Source: Stutzerimonas chloritidismutans AW-1
GTDB lineage: Bacteria; Pseudomonadota; Gammaproteobacteria; Pseudomonadales; Pseudomonadaceae
Reading direction: 5' to 3'
Assembly: GCF_000495915.1 (NCBI RefSeq)
Contig: NZ_AOFQ01000034.1
Coordinates: forward strand, 1-41,694
Length of the DNA stretch: 41,694 nt
Part shown: one piece after another, positions 26,305 to 33,516 of the stretch
Layout: each line of letters starts with the position of its first letter
Numbering within the stretch: position 1 is the stretch's first letter
The notes under the pieces: model-generated
What the model saw: the letters and a program-made list of their open reading frames with translations, nothing else
Told to the model about the DNA's origin: nothing
Database searches by the model: none
Made by a program: the position numbers and the translations under genes

Positions 26305-26338
26305 TACAGAAACAAAGAAGGCCCTTACGGGCCTTCTT
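26305..26338 (-). terminator. Rho-independent terminator after flgE
   Basis: Perfect 10-bp stem AAGAAGGCCC / GGGCCTTCTT with a 4-nt loop (26315-26338), followed on the minus strand by ttgtttctgt. It lies 55 nt beyond the flgE stop and 52 nt upstream of the flgF sigma-54 promoter, so it isolates the two flg operons from each other. Confidence 0.9.
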
Positions 26339-26393
26339 CGAAAGGAGCGGCGGAATAATGCCGTCAGCGGCAACCGTTCTTTGCCGCGGGCTA

Positions 26394-28094
26394 TCACCGC
26401 AGATTGATGATGGTCTGCGTGATAGCGCTTTCGGTTTCGATGGTCTTGGCGTTCGCCTGATAGTTGCGCTGGGCGACGATCAGATTGACCAGTTGGTCTG
26501 ACAGTTCGACGTTGGAGTCCTCCAGCGCACCGGCCTGCAGTGCACCGAGCGTACCGGAGCCAGGCGTACCGACCACGGGCTCACCTGACTCGAACGATTG
26601 CACCCACTGCGACTTGCCCACCGGGGTAAGGCCTTGGACATTGGCGAAGTTCGCCAGGATGATTTGCCCCTGCACCTTGGACTGCCCATTGGTGTAACGG
26701 GCGAAGATCACACCGCTGTCGTCGATTTCCAGCCCTGCCAGCTCGCCGGTGGTGTAACCATCCTGAGCGACACTGTTCACCGCGAAGGCACTGGCGAACT
26801 GCGATGACTTGGAAAAGTCGAGAACGATGCCGTCCGGGTTGGCCAGCGCGCCGTTGGGCGACCATGTAGCGGGAGTACCGCCGTCGGATATGGCAGGAAT
26901 CCAGCCGTCCGGATTGGTCGCGCTAGGACTATTCAAGGTAACTTTGAGATCAGCCCCAACGGTAAAAGGGCCAGCCTCCGGATTCCCAATGCTGGTTAGA
27001 GCACCGGAAGAGTTGAAAGTCAGTCCCATCACATAGGGCTCTGGCGGCTCTTGACCAGGAGCAGCCGGATTACGACCATCAATCAGCACCTTCATATCCC
27101 AGGTATTGGCGCTAGTCTTGACGAAGTACTGCGTCATGACGTGCGCGTTACCCTGCGAGTCGTAAATGTTCAGCGACGTCGAACTGTTATATGTGGTCGG
27201 ATCGGCCGGATTGAATGTCGCGTCTGCTGTGCTGAGCGCAAGAAGCTTTACAGCCTCAGTCCCCGAAGCGGCCTTGGCAACCTCTACAGCCGCAACTTCC
27301 GCAGCAGCTATAGCCTCGACGACCTTTGGACCAAGCTCTTCATCAGGAATCGCGATACTTCCAACGCTGGATAACATCACGTCGTCGTAAGCTGTCCGAT
27401 CAGCGGCGGGAACATTTATCAAAGCGTCCTTGTAAGCGCTTGCTCGCTCAGCGGCGGTCGGTGCTGACGGAATAACTGCGTTTGTAGTCAACCAGCTGTT
27501 CATCGCAGTCACCAACTTCGAATCAGTCGTGAAGTTGTCGCGATAAGCCTTGTCGATCACACTATCGTACGATGCCTGCCATGTTACGGGCGCTTTCTGT
27601 GTCGAGTTCAGGTTGAACGCCGTATCGATCTGACTGGTAGCCTTCGGCGCCTGATTGGTCGTCTGCACCTGCAAGTCACCCACGACGCCGTTCTGCAGAT
27701 TGCCGTTGTCATCTACCGGGAAGCCTTGCAGCTTGTAGCCGAAGTTATCGACCAGGAAGCCCTCACGGTCGGTACCGAAATAACCCGCGCGCGTATAGCT
27801 GACTGCGCCATTGTTGCTGACCTGGAAGAACCCGTTGCCATTGATCGCCAGATCCAGCGCATTCTGCGTGTAGTTGATGTTGCCCTGATTGAACTGCTGA
27901 GAAATGTTCGACATCAGCACACCGCTGCCCTGCGGGTTTTTCCCGGTGCCGAGCACGGAGGCCGCATACACATCGGAGAACTCCGCACGCGATTGTTTGA
28001 AGCCCACGGTGCCGGCGTTGGCAATGTTGTTGCCGGTGACATTGAGATCTTTACTCGCCGCACGCAGGCCGCTAAGACCGATATTGAAGGACAT
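26394..28094 (-). CDS. flgE: Flagellar hook protein FlgE with extra Ala-rich insert
   Basis: Main subunit of the flagellar hook, exported by the flagellar type III system. It has 566 residues, about 100 more than the roughly 460 I recall for P. aeruginosa. The conserved ends are clear: [40 protein letters not shown], and C-terminal [20 protein letters not shown], then [20 protein letters not shown]. Between [12 protein letters not shown] (residue 171) and [14 protein letters not shown] (residue 293), where related hooks are nearly continuous, lies an extra Ala-rich, largely helical-looking block. It includes [20 protein letters not shown] and [20 protein letters not shown], coded by 27218-27584. 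This DNA is less GC-rich than the rest. Last gene of flgBCDE. Confidence 0.96.
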   Translation of the reverse strand: MSFNIGLSGLRAASKDLNVTGNNIANAGTVGFKQSRAEFSDVYAASVLGTGKNPQGSGVLMSNISQQFNQGNINYTQNALDLAINGNGFFQVSNNGAVSYTRAGYFGTDREGFLVDNFGYKLQGFPVDDNGNLQNGVVGDLQVQTTNQAPKATSQIDTAFNLNSTQKAPVTWQASYDSVIDKAYRDNFTTDSKLVTAMNSWLTTNAVIPSAPTAAERASAYKDALINVPAADRTAYDDVMLSSVGSIAIPDEELGPKVVEAIAAAEVAAVEVAKAASGTEAVKLLALSTADATFNPADPTTYNSSTSLNIYDSQGNAHVMTQYFVKTSANTWDMKVLIDGRNPAAPGQEPPEPYVMGLTFNSSGALTSIGNPEAGPFTVGADLKVTLNSPSATNPDGWIPAISDGGTPATWSPNGALANPDGIVLDFSKSSQFASAFAVNSVAQDGYTTGELAGLEIDDSGVIFARYTNGQSKVQGQIILANFANVQGLTPVGKSQWVQSFESGEPVVGTPGSGTLGALQAGALEDSNVELSDQLVNLIVAQRNYQANAKTIETESAITQTIINLR

Positions 28095-28124
28095 TGAATC
28101 GCTCCTTTGCCGAAGTGCCGGCGG

Positions 28125-28808
28125 TTATTGTCCGATGACCTGGACTTGAGAAAGCCCGATGCTGCCAACACCGGCAAGGTTGAGCATCAGCTCCCCGCCG
28201 TTCTGCCCGAGGGTTACGCTGTCGACGTTAGCCGGCAGCAAGGTATACAACCCCTTGGTTTCGCCCTGATACGTAGCCTGCGCCTCGAATCGATAGGTGC
28301 CGGGCGGCAAGACCTTGCCGCTGGAATCCTTGCCATCCCACATGAAGGAGATGTTCCCGGCCTCTTGCGCACCCATGTTCACGCGACCAACCGCAGCGCC
28401 GGTACTGTCGTAGATGTTCACGAACACATTGCTGCTCGACGTCGGCAGCACCAGGCTGGCCTTGAAGGTTTCACTGGTATCGACCACGGCCTTGTCGGCC
28501 GGCACGATCACCTTGCGCCCGACCAGGGACGAGGCCTGGAGCGCCTGCGAAGACTGATAGCCGGAAAGGATGGTTTCCATACTGGAATTCAGTTTCTCGA
28601 CACCCTCGACGGTGCTGAACTGCGCCAGCTGACCGATGAACTCGCCGTTTTCCTGGGGTTCCAGTGGATTCTGGTTGTTCATCTGGGCAACCAGCAGTTC
28701 AAGGAACTCGTTCTTGCCAAGGTCGTTCCCCTTGACCTCGCGATCCTCTCCGAACTGGTACTGCTCGAGTATCGAACTGGTACCGCCAACGCCGCTTGTA
28801 GTGCTCAT
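28125..28808 (-). CDS. flgD: Flagellar hook assembly (capping) protein FlgD
   Basis: Scaffold that caps the growing hook and inserts FlgE subunits; it leaves when the hook is complete. It has 227 residues. The conserved N-terminal block is LGKNEFLELLVAQMNNQNPL followed by EPQENGEFIGQLAQFSTVEG. The C-terminal half is the FlgD Ig-like domain with VNIYDSTGAAVGRVNMGAQE, FMWDGKDSSGKVLPPGTYRF and a terminal GLSQVQVIGQ. It begins at ATG 28808 (MSTTSGVGGTSSILEQYQFG), 19 bp after flgC, and is followed by flgE 30 bp downstream. Length and domain order are normal. Confidence 0.97.
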   Translation of the reverse strand: MSTTSGVGGTSSILEQYQFGEDREVKGNDLGKNEFLELLVAQMNNQNPLEPQENGEFIGQLAQFSTVEGVEKLNSSMETILSGYQSSQALQASSLVGRKVIVPADKAVVDTSETFKASLVLPTSSSNVFVNIYDSTGAAVGRVNMGAQEAGNISFMWDGKDSSGKVLPPGTYRFEAQATYQGETKGLYTLLPANVDSVTLGQNGGELMLNLAGVGSIGLSQVQVIGQ

Positions 28809-28827
28809 GAATGCGCTCTCGTAACGA

Positions 28828-29271
28828 TCACTGACCCAGCGTCAGCACTTTCTGCAACATGGTCTTGGCCGTATTCATCAGTTCGGCGTTGGTCTGAAAC
28901 GCACGACTGGCTGAAATCATGTCGGCCATCTCTTCCACCACATTGACGTTCGGGTAATACACGTAGCCTGCATCATCAGCGGCCGGATGATTGGGTTCGT
29001 AGCGCGCCTGCAGCTCGCCCTGATCCTCGACCACACCCAACACCTGAACACCTACGCCCGCCTGATCCTGCTCCGCGAATAGCGACTGGTCGGGCTGGCC
29101 GCCGGCCTGCTGAAACACGGTCGCAAACACGGGATGCCGAGCGCGGTAAGTCTGATCGACGCTGGATGAAACGGTTTCGGCGTTCGCGATGTTGCTGGAT
29201 ATAGCGTTCAGACGGGTGCTCTGGGCACTCATGCCACTACCGGCAATGTTGAAGACGCTGCTTAGAGACAT
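28828..29271 (-). CDS. flgC: Flagellar proximal rod protein FlgC
   Basis: Proximal rod subunit. The 147-residue protein starts MSLSSVFNIAGSGMSAQSTR followed by LNAISSNIANAETVSSS, the family N-terminus, and ends with YYPNVNVVEEMADMISASRA, then FQTNAELMNTAKTMLQKVLT, which is diagnostic for FlgC. ATG 29271 is preceded by a good AGGAG element. It lies 11 bp after flgB and 19 bp before flgD in the flgBCDE operon. No oddities. Confidence 0.97.
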   Translation of the reverse strand: MSLSSVFNIAGSGMSAQSTRLNAISSNIANAETVSSSVDQTYRARHPVFATVFQQAGGQPDQSLFAEQDQAGVGVQVLGVVEDQGELQARYEPNHPAADDAGYVYYPNVNVVEEMADMISASRAFQTNAELMNTAKTMLQKVLTLGQ

Positions 29272-29282
29272 GGGAAACTCCT

Positions 29283-29687
29283 TTACTCGCCGCGCAGGGC
29301 ACTGATCAGCCCTTTGAACTTGCTATTGAGCAGGGTGAAGCTCGCCTGAAAGTCAACGGCGTTCTTCGCGTAGTTGGATTGCTCGATCTGCAGATCGACA
29401 GTGTTCTGATCAAGCGAGGGATGCGCGGGAGTGCGGAAGCGCAAGGAGGCATCGGCAATCTCCAACCCCTCGGCGGCAATATGCTTGTCACTGGTCCGCG
29501 TTACCCCGAACCCACCCTGGCTGCGAGCGGACTGCTCGGCAAGCACGCTGCTGAAGTCCAGATCGCGAGCCTTATAGTTAGGCGTGTCGGCGTTGGCGAT
29601 ATTGTTCGCCAGCACTTCGGCGCGCTGCGAGCGAAAACCGAGTGCCTTCTCGTGTAAACCCAGTGCCTTATCGAAACTGATGCTCAT
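29283..29687 (-). CDS. flgB: Flagellar basal-body rod protein FlgB
   Basis: Innermost rod subunit, first to assemble on the MS-ring/FliE. I use ATG 29687 (MSISFDKALGLHEKALGFRS), 134 residues, the family length; an in-frame extension of 8 codons is not conserved in character. Conserved parts are ERAEVLANNIANADTPNYKARD-like sequence at residues 20-40 (here RAEVLANNIANADTPNYKAR) and the C-terminal EQSNYAKNAVDFQASFTLLN, SKFKGLISALRG. It is the first gene of flgBCDE, 44 bp downstream of a sigma-54 promoter. Confidence 0.97.
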   Translation of the reverse strand: MSISFDKALGLHEKALGFRSQRAEVLANNIANADTPNYKARDLDFSSVLAEQSARSQGGFGVTRTSDKHIAAEGLEIADASLRFRTPAHPSLDQNTVDLQIEQSNYAKNAVDFQASFTLLNSKFKGLISALRGE

Positions 29688-29730
29688 GATCTGGCCCTCT
29701 GCCGGATACAAGTCTGCTTACGCAAACACC

Positions 29731-29746
29731 AGCAAAGCTCATGCCA
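29731..29746 (-). promoter_or_regulatory. Sigma-54 promoter of flgBCDE
   Basis: Minus-strand TGGCATGAGCTTTGCT fits TGGCAC-N5-TTGCW with one mismatch; GG and GC are 12 bp apart. Transcription should start about 11 nt further on, giving an RNA leader of about 30 nt before flgB. An inverted repeat lies 28 bp upstream of the -24 element. Confidence 0.88.
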
Positions 29747-29774
29747 CTGAACGCAAACCATTGATTTTATAAGG

Positions 29775-29797
29775 CTAACCAGAGAACTCTTGGTTAG
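29775..29797. repeat. Inverted repeat upstream of the flgB promoter
   Basis: CTAACCAGAG-aa-CTC(t)TGGTTAG: arms of 10 bp with one bulged base. It lies between the cheR terminator and the flgB sigma-54 promoter. It may be an activator (FleQ/FleR-type) site for flgB or a second hairpin ending cheR transcripts; there is no T-run after it. Confidence 0.5.
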
Positions 29798-29805
29798 AGG
29801 GCGTC

Positions 29806-29834
29806 AAAAGCGGCAAGGCTTTACCGCTTTTTTG
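29806..29834 (-). terminator. Probable terminator after cheV-cheR
   Basis: AAAAGCGG / CCGCTTTT stem (29806-29813 with 29824-29831) with a 10-nt loop and Ts at both ends, so it could work in either direction. It lies about 50 nt beyond the cheR stop on the minus strand and prevents read-through into flgB. Confidence 0.72.
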
Positions 29835-29884
29835 CCGCACCCGCCATGTTGCATGACGGTTTTCTGCCGCCGGCGTCATGCCGG

Positions 29885-30712
29885 CTATTTCGCCTTGTAG
29901 ATGATTCCCGGACTGCACTGGACCATCTGATACAGCTCAGGCAGGCCATTGAGCGCTTCGGAGGCGCCAAGAAACAGATAGCCGCCTGGGCGCAACGTCG
30001 CATGAATGCGCTTGAGAATGTCCTTCTTCACATCGGCGGAAAAGTAGATCAGTACGTTACGGCAGAACACGATGTCGAACTTGCCCAGCGCGGCATAGCT
30101 GTCGAGCAAATTCTGCACCCTGAACTCGACCCGCGAACGGATCGCGGGCTTGACCGCCCACCGCCCTGGTGCCTTGACATCGAAGTAGCGCTGCAGGCGG
30201 TCACTGGACAGGCCGCGAGCAATTGCCAGACTGTCGTATTCTGCCGCCTTGCACGCCGCAAGCATCGCGCCGGACAGCTCGGTAGCCACGATCTGCACCC
30301 CGGTTTTCGCCTGACTGGGATTGCTGCGCTCGTACTCATCGATGGACATCGACAGAGAGTACGGTTCCTGCCCGGACGAGCATGCCGCCGACCAGATCCG
30401 CAGACGCTGCCCCGCACCAGTCTTGAGCATCTCTGGCAGTACACGACTCTTGAGCACTTCGAAAGGGTAGGTGTCACGAAACCAGAGCGTTTCGTTGGTC
30501 GTCATAGCATCGACGACCAATTCCCGAAGCCCGCTACGTGGCTGTGCCTGAATCTTCCGGACCAGATCGCCCAGCGTCTTGATGCCCTGTTGTTCCATCA
30601 GCTTGTTCAGCCGACTGGACACCAGATACTGCTTGTTACTGCCCAGCAGAATGCCGCACGTCTTTTCAAGAAACACCCGGAACTGCTCAAAATCCAGATC
30701 GACTGACACCAA
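29885..30712 (-). CDS. cheR: Chemotaxis protein methyltransferase CheR
   Basis: Methylates glutamates of chemoreceptors using S-adenosylmethionine. It has 275 residues: an N-terminal helical domain (LDFEQFRVFLEKTCGILLGS), then the SAM-binding domain with TTNETLWFRDTYPFEVL, the SAM loop IWSAACSSGQEPYSLSM, TELSGAMLAACKAAEYDSLA, and the FDIVFCRNVLIYFS / LRPGGYLFLGASEAL blocks. The start is uncertain: TTG 30712 or GTG 30709, with a GAGG 6-9 nt upstream; no ATG fits the conserved N-terminus. It lies 34 bp after cheV, presumably co-transcribed, and is followed by a terminator hairpin. By position this corresponds to CheR1 beside flgAMN in P. aeruginosa, as I recall. Confidence 0.95.
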   Translation of the reverse strand: MVSVDLDFEQFRVFLEKTCGILLGSNKQYLVSSRLNKLMEQQGIKTLGDLVRKIQAQPRSGLRELVVDAMTTNETLWFRDTYPFEVLKSRVLPEMLKTGAGQRLRIWSAACSSGQEPYSLSMSIDEYERSNPSQAKTGVQIVATELSGAMLAACKAAEYDSLAIARGLSSDRLQRYFDVKAPGRWAVKPAIRSRVEFRVQNLLDSYAALGKFDIVFCRNVLIYFSADVKKDILKRIHATLRPGGYLFLGASEALNGLPELYQMVQCSPGIIYKAK

Positions 30713-30746
30713 TCAAAGCCTCACCATCATGAGAGAGGAACTAGCC

Positions 30747-31679
30747 TCAGTTTGCATCCGCCTGCCTGATCCGCTCAGCCACTCGGGCAGCGAGATCATC
30801 AGGCTGGAACTTGGCGAGGAAGTCATCCGCCCCCGCCCGTTTCACCATGTTCTGGTTGAACACGCCGGAAAGGGAAGTATGCAGGAGTATATGCATACCT
30901 TGCATGCGCGGATCGTGCCGCACCTCGGTAGTCAGGGTATAGCCATCCATTTCCGGCATTTCAATATCGGAAATCATCATCAGAAATTCTTCAGCCGGTT
31001 TCTTGCCCTCGTCAGCCATTCGCTTCAGATAATTGAGAGCCTCCCGTCCATCATTCAGCTTGACGACCTCGATACCGATATTTTCCAGGCAACGAGCAAT
31101 CTGCTTACGCGCCACAGACGAGTCGTCGACGATGAGCACGCGACACGAAAGCGCCCTGGCACGGGTATCGTCATCGACCACATCGGCTGACACCTCTTCG
31201 GAGGTCGGTGCAACTTCTGCCAGCACCTTTTCCACATCGATGATCTCCACCAGCTTGTTGTCGATGTGAGTTACGGCCGTCAGGTAATGATCGCGCCCTG
31301 CACCCTTTGGCGGAGGCAGGATCGCTTCCCAGTTCAGATTGACGATCCTTTCAACCGAGCTCACCAGGAAACCCAGCGTTCTGTTGTTGTACTCGGTGAT
31401 GACAGCGAAAGAATTCTGCAAATCCATCAGCGCCGACTTGCCCGTGGCGAGCGACAGATCGAGGATAGGCAGGGTGCTGCCGCGAATGCTTGCAACGCCC
31501 CGTACCACCCGGCCGCATTTGGGCATCACGGTCAGGCGCGGGCACTGCAACACTTCGCGCACCTTGAACACGTTGATGCCATATAGCTGCTCGCCTTCGA
31601 GACGAAAAAGCAGCAGCTCCAAACGGTTTTGCCCCACCAACTGGGTACGCTGGTTAACCGAATCCAATACACCGGCCAT
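30747..31679 (-). CDS. cheV: Chemotaxis coupling protein CheV (CheW-REC)
   Basis: Couples receptors to the CheA kinase and can be phosphorylated for adaptation. ATG 31679 (MAGVLDSVNQRTQLVGQNRL) gives 310 residues; the open frame extends 30 more codons into the flgA leader and is not credible. Residues 15-165 are a CheW-like domain (LELLLFRLEGEQLYGINVFK, VRGVASIRGSTLPILDLS). Residues 178-305 are a receiver domain with Asp185-Asp186 in VLIVDDSS, phospho-acceptor Asp238 in ISDIEMPEMDG, Thr268 in LLHTSLSG and Lys290 in DDFLAKFQ, so all phosphotransfer residues are intact. It is the first gene of cheV-cheR and divergent from flgA; the starts are only 70 bp apart, so the promoters overlap or interleave. 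Confidence 0.95.
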   Translation of the reverse strand: MAGVLDSVNQRTQLVGQNRLELLLFRLEGEQLYGINVFKVREVLQCPRLTVMPKCGRVVRGVASIRGSTLPILDLSLATGKSALMDLQNSFAVITEYNNRTLGFLVSSVERIVNLNWEAILPPPKGAGRDHYLTAVTHIDNKLVEIIDVEKVLAEVAPTSEEVSADVVDDDTRARALSCRVLIVDDSSVARKQIARCLENIGIEVVKLNDGREALNYLKRMADEGKKPAEEFLMMISDIEMPEMDGYTLTTEVRHDPRMQGMHILLHTSLSGVFNQNMVKRAGADDFLAKFQPDDLAARVAERIRQADAN

Positions 31680-31722
31680 GCCAGTCTTCCTCTCTGCTTG
31701 CAGATTATTGGGGCCGAGGACG

Positions 31723-31738
31723 CGGCACGCCCCTTGCT
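31723..31738 (+). promoter_or_regulatory. Sigma-54 promoter abutting flgA
   Basis: CGGCACGCCCCTTGCT fits the RpoN consensus with one mismatch (C for the first T), GG and GC 12 bp apart. The predicted transcription start is at about 31748-31749, i.e. one or two bases before the ATG at 31750, so either flgA mRNA is practically leaderless or translation starts at a later codon (see findings). Confidence 0.75.
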
Positions 31739-31749
31739 TTGGTTGGGAT

Positions 31750-32499
31750 ATGAACGTCCAAATGACCATTTTCCGGCGCGGCCGGCTACCGTACAGAAAT
31801 GTGCTGCTATCAATGCTGTGCGTGTTTTCTCAGTTCACCCACGCGTCAACCTTGTCACATCCTCAGCAGCTTATCGACGTGACCGAGCAGTTTCTTGAGC
31901 AGACAGTAAGCGAGTATTTAAGCCGCAGCGCTATCGATGCACGCTACGAGGTCGAAGTAGCCAGGCTGGACCCTCGTTTGCGCTTGAATCAATGCGATCA
32001 AACTCTCACGACCAACCTTGGCAGCACCGCTATCCCTGTAGGACGTGTGAGCGTACGGGTAAGTTGCGAAGGCAGCAGCCCATGGTCGGTATTCATCCCT
32101 AGCCACGTCCGCCTTTATCGTCAGGTCCTTGTCGCCAGCAAATCACTTCTGCGCGGCACAGTATTGACCGATGCCGACGTGAGGCTAGCCGAACGGGACG
32201 TGTCCATCCTTACTCAGGGATACCTGACAAGACACGACGAGGCGCTGGGTAACAAGCTGACACGGCCGGCTCAGCCAGATCAGGTCATCACGCCTAATCA
32301 GCTGGAAATGGCGAAGGTAGTACGCAAAGGTGATCAGGTGGTCATCACGGCCAGGTCGGGCTCGATAAGCGTACGCATGCCCGGCGAGGCGATGGCCGAT
32401 GGCGTTACGGGCAAACAGATCCCGGTCAAGAACCAACGTTCCGGTCGCACTATCAAGGCCCGAGTGACTGGCCCAGGGCAGGTTGAAGTGGCAATGTAG
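31750..32499 (+). CDS. flgA: Flagellar P-ring assembly chaperone FlgA
   Basis: Periplasmic chaperone that helps FlgI assemble into the P-ring. The longest sensible start is ATG 31750 (249 residues), but ATG 31762 (MTIFRRGRLPYRNVLLSMLC) gives a more typical signal peptide with cleavage after THA. The mature part has an N-terminal domain (QLIDVTEQFLEQTVSEYLSR, LDPRLRLNQCDQTL), then a SAF-like domain (about 150-220, SLLRGTVLTDADVRLAERDV), and the FlgA C-terminal core VRKGDQVVITARSGSISVRM and GVTGKQIPVKNQRSGRTIKA. No Shine-Dalgarno site precedes either ATG. It is divergent from cheV and heads the flgA-flgM-flgN-flgZ group. Confidence 0.94.
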   Translation: MNVQMTIFRRGRLPYRNVLLSMLCVFSQFTHASTLSHPQQLIDVTEQFLEQTVSEYLSRSAIDARYEVEVARLDPRLRLNQCDQTLTTNLGSTAIPVGRVSVRVSCEGSSPWSVFIPSHVRLYRQVLVASKSLLRGTVLTDADVRLAERDVSILTQGYLTRHDEALGNKLTRPAQPDQVITPNQLEMAKVVRKGDQVVITARSGSISVRMPGEAMADGVTGKQIPVKNQRSGRTIKARVTGPGQVEVAM

Positions 32500-32517
32500 C
32501 ATGTCCGCATGCCGCAG

Positions 32518-32541
32518 TTTTCCAGTGTGTTCGCTGGAAAA
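32518..32541. repeat. Hairpin between flgA and the flgM promoter
   Basis: TTTTCCAG-tgtgttcg-CTGGAAAA (8-bp arms) starts 18 nt after the flgA stop and ends 6 nt before the flgM -35 element. On the plus strand it is followed by As, not Ts, so it is not a classical terminator for flgA; on the minus strand the T-run would make it one for antisense transcripts. Confidence 0.55.
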
Positions 32542-32547
32542 AAAGGC

Positions 32548-32574
32548 TAAAGTTTCCTCCATTGTTGCCGAACA
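32548..32574 (+). promoter_or_regulatory. Sigma-28 (FliA) promoter of flgM
   Basis: TAAAGTTT (32548-32555), an exact FliA -35 box, is followed after 11 bp by GCCGAACA (32567-32574), which matches GCCGATAA at six of eight positions. It lies 36 bp before the flgM ATG, so the anti-sigma factor is produced from the promoter class it inhibits, the standard feedback loop of flagellar late-gene control. Confidence 0.9.
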
Positions 32575-32610
32575 CATGGCAAGCGTCCTGATTCCTTCGA
32601 GGTTTGCATC

Positions 32611-32940
32611 ATGGTCATCGACTTCAATCGACCCAACAGTCCACTGAACGCCCCTAACGGGCGCAGCGGCGTACAAGGCAACGAGCGTACTGCCGGCACC
32701 CAGCAAGGGCCTGCTAGCGAAGCGCCTAAAACCGACAGCGTCAACTCCAACACTAGCGACACCGTTCAACTGAGCCCTGAAGCCCAGCGCCTGCAGCACG
32801 CGGCTGACAAATTGAACGAGCAGCCCGCAGTGGATCAGGAGCGCGTTGAGAAGCTGAAACAGGCGATCGCTGATGGCTCCTACCAGGTTGATAGCCAACG
32901 CGTCGCATCCAAGCTGCTCGCGTTCGAGACCCAGCGCTGA
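32611..32940 (+). CDS. flgM: Anti-sigma-28 factor FlgM
   Basis: Binds and inhibits FliA until the hook-basal body is complete, then is secreted through it. It has 109 residues: a disordered, polar N-terminal half ([20 protein letters not shown], Gly/Ser/Thr-rich) and a helical C-terminal sigma-binding half ([48 protein letters not shown]). ATG 32611 is preceded by GAGG at 8 nt. Transcribed from its own sigma-28 promoter and possibly by read-through from the flgA sigma-54 promoter. Followed 42 bp later by flgN. Confidence 0.95.
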   Translation: MVIDFNRPNSPLNAPNGRSGVQGNERTAGTQQGPASEAPKTDSVNSNTSDTVQLSPEAQRLQHAADKLNEQPAVDQERVEKLKQAIADGSYQVDSQRVASKLLAFETQR

Positions 32941-32982
32941 ACCTGAGCCGACACATACACGCGAGCAAGCCCAGAGCACGAA

Positions 32983-33453
32983 ATGCAAGAAACAGCCCTG
33001 CTTGAGCAGCTAACCGATGATATCGGCATCGCACGCCAGCTCCTTGAACTCATCGATCAAGAGTTCACCGCACTGGGTGAACGCAATCTGGCGGAGCTAG
33101 AGGCGATATTAGCGAAGAAGCAGCCGTTACTGGCACTGCTTGGACAGCATGGCACTCAGCGTAGCCAGTGGCTTGCGGGATTGCAGCTGACGCCTGATCG
33201 CGCCGGACTTGAAGCGGCCGCAAATAGATCGAAGGACGGTGCGCTCACCCTTGAGCGAGCGCTATCGCTGGAGACAGAGCTTGAGCGCTGCCGTAGCGCC
33301 AATGAAAGAAATGGCCGTCTCATCCGAGCCAATCAAAGCGCCCTCGGCGGAATGCTGCACATTCTCCAAGGCAAGGACGATACACCCGGCCTGTATGACA
33401 ATCGTGGCGGTTCCGCCAAGAACAAGCCGCAACGGCCTCTGAGCCAAGCCTGA
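32983..33453 (+). CDS. flgN: Flagellar export chaperone FlgN for FlgK/FlgL
   Basis: Cytoplasmic type III chaperone that holds the junction proteins FlgK and FlgL before export; both are encoded in this window. The 156-residue all-helical protein shows LLELIDQEFTALGERNLAEL, EAILAKKQPLLALLGQHG and NERNGRLIRANQSALGGMLH, then a disordered, basic C-terminal tail (QGKDDTPGLYDNRGG...KPQRP) where FlgN proteins bind their partners. It starts at ATG 32983, 42 bp after flgM, and precedes flgZ by 63 bp. Confidence 0.93.
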   Translation: MQETALLEQLTDDIGIARQLLELIDQEFTALGERNLAELEAILAKKQPLLALLGQHGTQRSQWLAGLQLTPDRAGLEAAANRSKDGALTLERALSLETELERCRSANERNGRLIRANQSALGGMLHILQGKDDTPGLYDNRGGSAKNKPQRPLSQA

Positions 33454-33516
33454 ACGATAGACCGCCACAAGGACGCAACGCGATGGTGACAACAATGCGC
33501 CGGAGAGCATCGGCCC

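Noticed and set aside
25463..26407. Plus-strand frame of 314 codons over flgF and the intergenic terminator
   Set aside because: Antisense to FlgF and runs through the flgE terminator and flgF promoter.
29846..30706. Plus-strand frame of 286 codons over cheR
   Set aside because: Antisense of CheR; no start context and no family similarity.
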